Below, piece by piece: positions 1 through 7,694 of a stretch of DNA of 12,953 bases (position 1 is its first letter; each line of letters opens with the position of its first letter). This DNA is from Isohypsibius dastychi. Taxonomy: Eukaryota > Tardigrada > Eutardigrada > Parachela > Isohypsibiidae. The stretch lies in assembly GCA_034696485.1 (NCBI GenBank), contig JAQIWT010001028.1, positions 1-12,953 on the forward strand. The letters are read 5' to 3'. Position numbers and translations under genes: made by a program. The notes under the pieces were generated by a model. That model ran no database searches, was not told the origin of the DNA, and was given only the letters and a program-made list of their open reading frames with translations.

Positions 1-162
1 AATCACTCCTCTCAACCGGGCTGCTCATCCGTACTGAGTTTACAATTTGGTGACGACATTCGCAATATTGAAGCGGGCGGGGATCAAGGACGCCAGGTCT
101 TCGGTGCACTTGGTATCTCGATTAATACAGATGGAGCTGATAATCATTACCAGGTGCATTGA
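1..162 (+). CDS. possible 3' end of an upstream gene (partial, unidentified)
   Basis: Frame 1 is open from the first base to a TGA at 160-162, giving 53 codons with a coding-like mix (Gly, Asp, Gln, Ile) and the stretch LSLQFGDDIRNIEAGG near its middle. An open frame this long arises by chance fairly often, and I recognise no domain. A CAG|GTGCAT sequence at 151-159 could be a splice donor instead of coding sequence before the stop. The minus strand also has a short ATG-initiated frame ending at a TAA near 41, so the strand is not secure. If real, this is the last exon of a gene starting left of the window. Treat it as a weak candidate. Confidence 0.3.
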   Translation, partial: NHSSQPGCSSVLSLQFGDDIRNIEAGGDQGRQVFGALGISINTDGADNHYQVH

Positions 163-1213
163 GATAATTCGAAAGACGACGGCGCCTGATTGCAAGAAAA
201 AGCCCTAATAGTTCCCGTTTGAGCCGAGTTCCCCGTATTCGGCCGGAGTCTACGTGGAGGATTGTTGCAAGCCGGAAATGAAAGTTCCACTTTTGCTCAC
301 TTTTACTGTTTCCTCTGCGTCCCTGCTTCCCAGTGAAGTCATATATTTTCAAGACACTGATGTATAAAAACCCGGTTTGTTTAAAGAATCTTATTTCTCG
401 AATTACATATATAACAGAGCATATAATGAAATGAGATACTTCGAGGAAAATATTTTTCTGACACTTTGCAATCTGGGTGGCATCTGACCACAAACACCTC
501 GTTTCCGTTGTGATGTACAGAACAGGAACGCGTTGGATTTAAGACATTTATGGTCAATGGGAATTCACCCCCACCTCACGTAGAAAAGTCAACCGGATCG
601 ACTTCGACAGAACCGGGAAAATGAACAACTTTCATATACTAAATTGGCGCCATGTCACGACAATGCATCATGCTTTTCCGGCAGAATAGTGGGAGGGAAT
701 GGAGTTCGAAGTGTCCGTTTACACGTCTACGGTATTACCGCTAGCAGAACTCCAGGTTTGAAGGTTCTGAAAAGTTAGGTCTTTTACAAATGTCTGACTT
801 GGCTCTCTTCAGTTACTGGCCAGCCTCCCAGGTAGGTAGTGTTTCCGTAAACTAGAAAGTTAGAAACACATACATTTGCATGCTTCCGCCGGATGGATGC
901 TTCTTCGTAGCAAAGACTCCTCTGGTGACCAGGTATTCAAAGCGAAAACTTGAAACATTTACCAATTTCAGTGTGTGTAACTGACGTGAGTGGTAGTGAG
1001 TGACCTTTGGTCACCCAAGTATCCAGCCTCTGTTGTAACACAGTTGTGGCTACTGCAAGCAGCGATATTTCTTTCTGACATTTACTTCCAATGATTCTTT
1101 AATTAATTCCTCACGATGACCCAGAATTTTGAGCGCAGTTATACCTATTAAAACTGTCAATTTTATGTTGTCAACCCCAGCGCAAACATTCATCGATATT
1201 CGATACCGACTGG

Positions 1214-1232
1214 CCAATGTTATTACTATAAA
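1214..1232 (+). promoter_or_regulatory. candidate core promoter of the cofilin gene (CCAAT + TATA box)
   Basis: A CCAAT pentamer (1214-1218) is followed nine bases later by TATAAA (1227-1232) with a G-rich flank (AAGGGG). A TATA box would place transcription start near 1255-1265, giving a 5' leader of about 240 bases before the cofilin ATG at 1503. CCAAT is normally tens of bases further upstream of TATA, so the pair may be coincidental. Only sequence similarity supports it. Confidence 0.3.
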
Positions 1233-1469
1233 GGGGTACCAGAATGGACCCTCTTCCGCACGACTACTGAGCCAATGCCTCCAGCTGGGCCTGATTTCAC
1301 CAAACAGAGATTCTGACCCCTTACCCCGTCTGTCTCTTTGAATTTGGCCTGCAAAGACTCTCGTCACGGTGTTTTTGTGCATGCTTATTTTGGATATCAG
1401 CGCCTTTGCATACCATAATTAACTCTGAAGAAAATCCCCACTCATTTTGCTACTGTTCCGATTCAGCTC

Positions 1470-1479
1470 TACTTTTCAG
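1470..1479 (+). promoter_or_regulatory. 3' splice acceptor 23 bases before the cofilin ATG
   Basis: A pyrimidine-rich stretch ending TTTTCAG (AG at 1478-1479) stands 23 bases upstream of the start codon at 1503. It could end a 5'-UTR intron or receive a spliced leader. No matching upstream non-coding exon could be assigned, so the choice is open. Confidence 0.35.
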
Positions 1480-1502
1480 TTTGATTTCTTGTTTTATCTA
1501 TA

Positions 1503-2918
1503 ATGGTAAGTGCTTCAATCTAAGGTCGGGAATCGGTGGTTCGAAGCAGAAGAGGAAGAGTTGCTCTAACATCCGGCGCTCCGCATCCTTCCGTTCCATC
1601 ATGACCATAAATGGCGTGATGATAATTACGCGCCTCGCCGTTGTATTTCTTCTGTCATCTTTCTGTTTTGACCACAGGCTTCTGGAGTATCAATAGCGGA
1701 TGATTGTAAGCAGCAATTCGAAGCGATAAAACGAGACAAGAAGCACCGGTGAGTTAGAAAATTTTGTCTGACTACAATTTTTTTGTCCAAGTTTTTTTTT
1801 AAATTTTTGTGATTTTATTTGGGTTTCCTTGAATTATTTTGTCCGTATTTCCAGCGCGTCTTGAGGCTGTGTTCTTATTGTTGTGGTCAGTTCGAAACTG
1901 CTGTTGAGGTGTTTAAATTGTCATTTAGAGCATGAATAGAATAACGAGAGTCGTCTTGTTTGAGAAACGATCGCTATTTTAGAAGGTTCGGTTTACGCAC
2001 AAAGCTTTGAATGGCCTTGTTTTCTTTCTCACGCATCCGGTATCAAGTGTTACTGATGCTCCTCGACACAACGTCACATAGTGGATGGAAAAATAATAAC
2101 TTGTTTTTACGGTTGCAGCTATCTCATTTTCGTCATCAAAGATGAGAAGCAAGTCGTCGTCGAGAAGTCGGGCCTACGAAACGGCAAATACGAAGAATTC
2201 ATCCAGGACCTTCTGTCTGCCGGTCCCGATGATTGCCGTTATGGAGTTTTCGATTACGAATATGACCATCAGTATGTTGTGAATTATGCTAATGTCTTGT
2301 TGTGTGATTTATTTATACACTTGATCCAATATTATCTACGGTCTGTGATTTCAGATGTCAAGGAACCGCTACGGAAAGTCGCAAACAAAAGTTAATTCTC
2401 GTTTCTTGGTAAGTTTTGCATCGGTGCCTCCTGATATATTATGAGATAGTAAACCAGATTTCCATATTTGGTGAACGCATTCATTTTTCCCAATTTTGTT
2501 TTTTTGGTTCAAAACAATCGACAAAATTAAGAGAATTGTTTTTAACGTTTCTCAAAGTTTTGAACTATTATGTAATTACTTGAGAACGCGAATTAATTTT
2601 CTCGGGGGATGATTCAGAATATTTTGAAAGCGAACGAAATTTCGGTATGTTTAAATTTTAGCTTGTAATAGTTTCGATTATAGAATTTGTTTTTTGGGGG
2701 AATAAGCCGTTACCGATAATGGTATCGAATATTTACCCTGATGTCATTTTAGGTGCCCTGACACAGCAAAGATCAAGAAGAAAATGTTGTACTCCAGCAG
2801 TTTCGATGCGTTGAAAAAAGCACTAGTTGGTGTGGCCAAATATATACAAGCGACGGATGAGTCAGAAGCATCCAAAGAAGCAGTGGAGGAGAAACTTCGC
2901 TCAACAGACCGAACTTGA
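1503..2918 (+). CDS. tsr: ADF/cofilin, actin-depolymerising protein (twinstar-like)
   Basis: Five coding exons: 1503-1505, 1678-1748, 2119-2271, 2355-2408 and 2753-2918, joined by GT-AG introns of 172, 370, 83 and 344 bases with phases that fit exactly. The product is 148 aa, the normal size for insect cofilin. It starts [10 protein letters not shown], with the Ser3 that LIM kinase phosphorylates to switch cofilin off in animals. The blocks [51 protein letters not shown] and the end [10 protein letters not shown] match Drosophila twinstar closely and nematode UNC-60 poorly. The [12 protein letters not shown] region opens the long actin-binding helix. The family severs and depolymerises actin filaments in the cytoplasm. 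The first coding exon is only the ATG, an intron position shared with other animal cofilin genes. The reading frame is intact. Confidence 0.95.
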
Positions 2919-3525
2919 GAAAATCGGCGCTTGGATCCGAATATGATGATGACTGAAGAAGATGTTGACGAAGAGTCGCAATTTGAGTAATATTGGTTTG
3001 TACTTCTTGAATATGGTTCCTATGAATAGCTTCAACGGCGGAATTTTTAAGCGTTTAGTTTGAACATTTGATTTGAGTCCATGATTCTCTCTCCTGCATT
3101 GAATTTCAGTAGCGCTGCTCATTTGCAAAAGTACACTGTTACTTTCGTGATGCTTTGAAAAGTAGTCTGACTTTGACTAACACATGCCGATAAAAGTGTG
3201 TTTTGAAACGGAATAACAACAGTTGTCTCCTAGGTCCTCTTCGAGGTGTCCAAATCGATTAACAAAATCATCGCAGTAGCCTTATGGGAACTACGATTCT
3301 GAAAAACGAAAGCTGACATGCCGGGAAGGTAGCTCATTTCCGTAATAAATATTTTAATATTGCGGCATTCATTAATACCATTTTCGATCGAGTTTAATTT
3401 TGATATCGAAAAGTAATTCGCTTAGAGACAGTATGGCTGGGTTAGTTGATCCCTCTAGACGAACGTCGTGTATTTTCCGCCGCCGTTCCCGAAAAAGGTT
3501 TGCAATTCAGTTTTATATCCATAAA
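2919..3525. other. cofilin 3' UTR and spacer to the receptor gene
   Basis: About 600 bases without a credible exon; the 75-codon minus-strand frame at 2901-3128 overlaps the cofilin end and has no recognisable content. It holds an AATAAA and, at its right end, a candidate acceptor (AG at 3509-3510). A + strand frame in phase with the receptor is open from 3400 and includes an earlier ATG at 3433; it would add 31 mostly basic residues before the signal peptide, so I place the receptor start at 3526. Confidence 0.6.
3344..3349 (+). terminator. poly(A) signal AATAAA, probably of cofilin
   Basis: A perfect AATAAA lies 425 bases after the cofilin stop and 176 bases before the receptor ATG, in an A/T-rich stretch. 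It is the only canonical signal seen between the two genes, so it is the best candidate for the cofilin mRNA 3' end. Confidence 0.5.
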
Positions 3526-6500
3526 ATGAAGTTTCCAACCGAGGCTTTTCTCTGGCTTTTTTTCGAATTTTCCGTGGCGGAAGTTGTTTTTCTCGACGTC
3601 GAGTCCTTGTATAATGTTCGGAATCGTGAGCCAGCGGACACTGTTATCGCTCGTTTCCGAGCTGTGGATGAACTCAATCCAGCAAGCCCCATCGTTTATG
3701 ACCTTTTTGACCCGCTGGCTGAACTTCCCTTTCAGGTCGATCGAGTAACAGGCGAGTTGAAAAGCGTGGAGAAACTGAATCGAAAAGTCGGCGAGAATAT
3801 CGAAGTGACCATCGTAGCGACGAACCCATTTTCCGCGGATAATATGCGAGTTCAGACGACCATCAGGATCCTGGCTCCGCAGAATCAGTTCGCACCTACA
3901 TTTCTTATCCAGAACGATTCAACCCTCTTCGTTCCACGGAATGCTTCGAAAGGTCACCTGGTCTCGTATGGTGAAGTTGAGGATTTTGATGAAGATGACG
4001 TCAACAATGATGTCGTTTTTCGGAAGATTTCGTTCGAGCCTGATGGCCTGCTTCAGTTTTCCTGGGATGATGGCGAACTTCGTTTGAACAGTTCTGCCGA
4101 AGAATGGACAGAAAAGCCGGTTGATATAACCATAACTGCATGTAATCGAGAGGATGCCATCCCAGAGCTTTGTTCTTCTATACATTTCCATGTCGCTTTG
4201 GAGATTCCGGACTCAGGGTTCTTGATGAATTCTCTGAACAATATTGATGCGGCGAAAATGGGCGCTCTGGCAAACGCTATCGAAAGTATGGCTGAGTATG
4301 CAAAAACCGATGTCAAGGTAAGAAAGTCGTAGAGAGACCTTCGATCAGCCATTGTTAATGACTTCGATTTGTTTCTATATCTGTTTCTTCACTCTTAATT
4401 TATTTATTAAATTGATTAATTGATTTCATTTGTAGGTAGCCCAGTCTATGGTCAACGTTTTAAGTGCTGTTTTGGATGTCGATCCGGAGAAGCTGGATGC
4501 CGCCATGACAGTCGAAAGTTCTAAGAAGTATTTGGATAATTGATTATTTCTTCAGTTATGGACAGCTTCAATTTCCTACAGGTTGACATCTTCTGCTGTC
4601 TCATACTCTCTCGGCGCACATCTGGATGCCGAAAATTCCGGTCTGCAGCTAAAAACGGATAACATTGATATCAACCTCTACGATTTAAAACTGGAGAACC
4701 TGTCCTCGAATTTTGACTTTGTGGTCTCCGAAGAAAATTCTGAAGCCGGAGCCTCTCCATCGATTTTGTTCTCACTGCCGAGTGATGTCATTAAGACAGC
4801 CGGAAGTGAAATTGCCAGAGTGACCTTTCTTGTCTATGAAACTGCTCTGTTATATAAGGAATCCCGAAAGCAGCCTGTTATCGTCCAGGACAACAACTGT
4901 ACGAACGCAACTATTCCCAGTTCGCCCGTTATAGTGGCAACTGTTAAAGAGGCTGCGACCACTAATCTCGTGGCCCCGGTATCGTTTACCATGAAGAAGC
5001 CGGCGAAAGGTCGCAAGTTTAAGTGTGTCTACTGGAACGAAGAAGGTCAGAGTCTTTGATTTCAGTTTAATTGATCGTCGGGCAAGTAACATGGCTGCTT
5101 TGGAAATTCGTTCCAATCGCATTGTTTTTGCTTTCTCTGTTTTTATGATTTTGAAATTTATGTTGATTTTCCAGAGAATCTATGGTCTACTGATGGTTTG
5201 ACTGCGAAATCACAAACTGGAGATGAGATTCTTTGCGAGTCGAACCATATGTCCGCGTTTTCGATTCTCTTTGTAAGTTCAACTCGAAAAAAACAAGTTG
5301 TTCGCAATTAATCGTTCATGTCGTCACAGGATCCAACACCGGATGTCGGTATCGCCGAGGAACATAAACTTGCCCTCTCCATCATTTCATATGCCGGCTG
5401 CAGCTTTTCGGTTTTTGGATGCTTTTGGACTATTTTCACTTATTCTTTCTTCAAGTGAGCTACCATGACCTCTAAGTAACGCAAGTTATTGGCATGTTGT
5501 TTCCAGACACCTCCATGCGGATCGAGCTGGGAAAATTCTGATCAATCTCTGTTTGGCAGTTGGGTTTCTCAACTTGACCTTTGTAACCGGTTCCCTGATG
5601 CCGATTCTACCGTTCACAATGCCATGCACCCTCATGGCTTTTCTGGGGCAGTATTTTGCACTGGCTTCGTTCATCTGGATGGGAATTGAAGCTTACAACA
5701 TGTACAGTTTGTTAATCAAAGTATTCATCACCTCACCGGAAAAGCATCCGTTAATAAAACGAGCGATGCTCGGATGGGGTGAGATTGTAAGCATCTATAA
5801 TTTCATCTCTTCAGAAAATTCAAAATCTAGGTTTTCCATTGTTGATCGCTGGATCTGCCTGTTTTTTGGAGATATTCAACGGGGAAGATGCGCCGTATGG
5901 CGGCGACGAGACGTTAGTTTTCCCGAACTGCGGCCAGTAATTGATCCATGACCTTTACGCTTTTCAGGTGCAAAATGGTCCCAAATAATCAGCTGGTTTA
6001 TTACTCGACCTTCCTCCTTCCTTTCGGGGTGATCCTAGTTTGGAATTCCATAGTGTTCGTGATGGTCGTTGTAGTTTTATGCAAGCCTCGTCCGCGTTAT
6101 GTTGCCACTAATAACAAAGGCTCGGAGAAGAGCATTAAAGGAGCACAAATTCACGGCTCATTAGCGGTTATGTTTCTCCTGGGGATGACTTGGGTTTTTG
6201 GTCTCATGGCAGTCAGTCATGCACGGATACTCTTCCAGTACATCTTCTGCCTGACCAACTCGATGCAGGGATTCTTCATATTCATGTTTCGTTGTGTTGA
6301 ACGAAAAGAAGCCCGTCAAGCTTGGATTCGATTCTTTCGAACTGGACAACGTCGTCGTCGACCGGAAGTGACAATATCAACATCAGGCACCAGTTTTGGT
6401 AAGAAACCGAATTTAACCACGAACGCCATCCGGAAGGGATCTGAACAGCCGAGCATCTGCCCAAGTGGTTATGAAGAAAACGGCCCTAACAAACGTACTT

Positions 6501-6739
6501 CCCATTCTGAGCTAGCAGGAATAAAGTACAGCCTTGACTTGATCAACAGGAAAAACAGCACAAGATCGGTGAGTGCCAGCCGAATTGTGTAGTCTTAACA
6601 AATTTCCTAATTTAGTAAATAACAAGAATTTTGTTGATATGGCTAATAATTTGATCTGAATAAAAGAGAAAAACCTGGAAGTTGCTCGACCTGCACGATC
6701 GACGAAAGTTTGTTTCGTTTGCAGGTTACTTATCTGTAA
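3526..6739 (+). CDS. adhesion G-protein-coupled receptor: cadherin-like repeats, GAIN, GPS, 7TM
   Basis: Nine exons with matching phases: 3526-4317, 4436-4527, 4582-5045, 5175-5272, 5330-5454, 5507-5778, 5831-5912, 5968-6568, 6725-6739; 846 aa. The ATG at 3526 gives a signal peptide (MKFPTEAFLWLFFEFSVA). Residues about 20-127 form a cadherin-like repeat (PFQVDRVTGELKSVEKLNRK); about 128-235 are a second, weaker one (DFDEDDVNND). About 245-440 fit a GAIN domain with NCT and NAT glycosylation sites. The GPS runs from C443 to L481 (CVYW ... CESNHMSAFSIL), with autocleavage expected between M475 and S476. Seven hydrophobic helices span about 497-750, with ISYAGC in TM1, FIWMGIEAYNMY in TM3 and GMTWVFGL in TM6. 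The helices resemble the ADGRG group most, from memory of GPR126. The class couples extracellular adhesion to G proteins through a tethered peptide. The ligand is unknown. Signal peptide and domain limits are by eye. Confidence 0.9.
6569..6592 (+). other. alternative receptor C-terminus by retention of the last intron
   Basis: If the GTGAGT donor at 6569 is not used, the receptor frame runs on for seven codons (VSASRIV) to a TAG at 6590-6592, making an 849-aa form. An AATAAA 66 bases further on, inside the intron, could end that transcript. If the intron is spliced, the tail ends in VTYL instead. Both ends are plausible; cDNA is needed to choose. Confidence 0.45.
6659..6664 (+). terminator. 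poly(A) signal AATAAA inside the last receptor intron
   Basis: A perfect AATAAA lies 66 bases after the intron-retained stop codon and 60 bases before the acceptor of the final exon. It would serve the short-tail receptor mRNA and compete with splicing to the exon at 6725. Confidence 0.5.
6725..6739 (+). other. terminal receptor exon encoding VTYL, a class I PDZ ligand
   Basis: After a strong acceptor (TTTCGTTTGCAG, AG at 6723-6724), five codons in phase with the donor at 6569 read V-T-Y-L-stop. Thr at -2 and Leu at 0 fit the class I PDZ-binding rule. Vertebrate latrophilins end in VTSL, which binds the PDZ domain of Shank proteins, so the resemblance supports the spliced form being real. 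The exon was found by phase and splice sites only. Confidence 0.6.
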
Positions 6740-7664
6740 ACAACGGAATATTTGGAAGAGTTTGGAGTGACCACAAACATGTCAATTTCCAGTTATAATC
6801 TTCACCCAAAATTGTTGACTCAGCACTGGCTCCATGCATCAGCATGAAAAAATGCAAGAACTTAACAGTTGATGGTTTTAAATTGTTTATTTGGTCTTCA
6901 CTACGAGTCGTGCTCGCCTTGATTTTTATTTGTTCGTAACAAATCTTGGCTCGGTCCAAAATTATTGTATTGTACGCAATCAAAATATTATTATTATCAA
7001 AACAGACGGAAAAAGTTGCCTCTGAGTTTTATGGTCGTTAGAAATCAAAAGCCATAGCTTGTAACTCATTTCCACTATAAACGCCGATCGTATTCAGTGC
7101 TAACTGCCCACCCGAACTAACCGGAAATGGACTCCCCGGACAACCTTACCAAATTGTAAATGTATTTCACGCGTGATCGTTCTTGTTAAACCACTTCCGG
7201 GAAGCTTCTTTTCTTTCTCCGTTCGGCCAGTTGAATGCTACTTTTATTCTGATGCCAGATGATGTTTCTCCGTCTGCAGAAGAGCTGCTTCGTTTAGCGG
7301 CTCGTTCTTTTCTCAGTTTTCTAGTAGGCTTTGTTATTGCCTGAGCACCACTCGTCCGTGCCCATATTTCCAAGATCGCCAATCGGACGCCGTCGCGGCG
7401 TTTAAGTATTACAATCGATATCGGGAAATTGCTTGCCAGTTTCTTTATTCCTCCGCTATTTGTTGAGAACAGTTTACTCACAACTTGAAATGCTCAACTC
7501 GTCACAGGAAATTCGTTCGCTAATTTGATTAGAGCATTTTTTTTGTTGACTCATCCGGCATCTGGTTGTAAGTAAAACTTCGAAATATTCGAAAAGCCTT
7601 TCTTTAAAAGAACGGAAAATTAATAAAAATGCTGTGTTTATATTGTGCCATGAAACTTGCTTAG

Positions 7665-7670
7665 AATAAA
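7665..7670 (+). terminator. poly(A) signal AATAAA just upstream of NudE
   Basis: AATAAA lies 25 bases before the NudE ATG, with a second copy 43 bases earlier (7622-7627). Either could end the long receptor transcript. The first lies only 22 bases before the TTTCAG acceptor at 7692, a spacing that recalls adjacent cleavage and trans-splicing sites. A/T-rich spacers yield this hexamer by chance, so support is modest. Confidence 0.3.
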
Positions 7671-7681
7671 AATGAAATTTA

Positions 7682-7692
7682 TTTTGTTTCAG
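7682..7692 (+). promoter_or_regulatory. strong 3' splice acceptor two bases before the NudE ATG
   Basis: A T-rich stretch ends TTTGTTTCAG (AG at 7691-7692); the ATG at 7695 follows after two bases. It is the best acceptor in any of the four leaders. Either a 5'-UTR intron or a spliced leader ends here. It supports 7695 as the start codon. Confidence 0.55.
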
Positions 7693-7694
7693 AA

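Larger units (their letters stand above)
163..1502. other. intergenic and 5' leader region upstream of cofilin
   Basis: About 1.3 kb with no convincing exon. Open frames of 70-123 codons on both strands (for example 122-493 minus, 1050-1382 minus, 1129-1341 plus) show no domain, no conserved-looking block and no consistent splice sites, so I read them as chance. The right half holds a candidate core promoter (CCAAT at 1214-1218, TATAAA at 1227-1232) and a pyrimidine-rich splice acceptor ending at 1479, which would bound the cofilin 5' leader. A GTGACC/GGTCAC inverted repeat lies at 1000-1014. Confidence 0.6.
6740..7694. other. receptor 3' UTR and NudE upstream spacer
   Basis: About 950 bases with no assignable gene. 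It holds a TATAAA at 7076-7081, two AATAAA hexamers at 7622-7627 and 7665-7670, and a richer-in-GC block (7177-7344) that is open on both strands: 55 + strand codons to a TGA at 7342-7344, and part of a 104-codon minus-strand frame (7167-7481) with a basic, serine-rich stretch. Neither has a domain I recognise or clear splice partners. The two AATAAA sites are the only canonical signals for the long receptor mRNA. Confidence 0.55.

Noticed and set aside
1050-1382. 110-codon minus-strand frame and the 70-codon + frame opposite it
   Set aside because: No domain, no splice context, and both overlap the candidate promoter; the lengths are within chance for six frames.
1535-1550. tRNA-like B box (GGTTCGAAGC) in cofilin intron 1
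   Set aside because: No A box at the right distance and no cloverleaf arms; the last bases also depart from the B-box consensus.
3433-3525. Earlier in-frame ATG for the receptor
   Set aside because: It would put about 31 mostly basic residues before a clear signal peptide; the ATG at 3526 opens the signal peptide directly.
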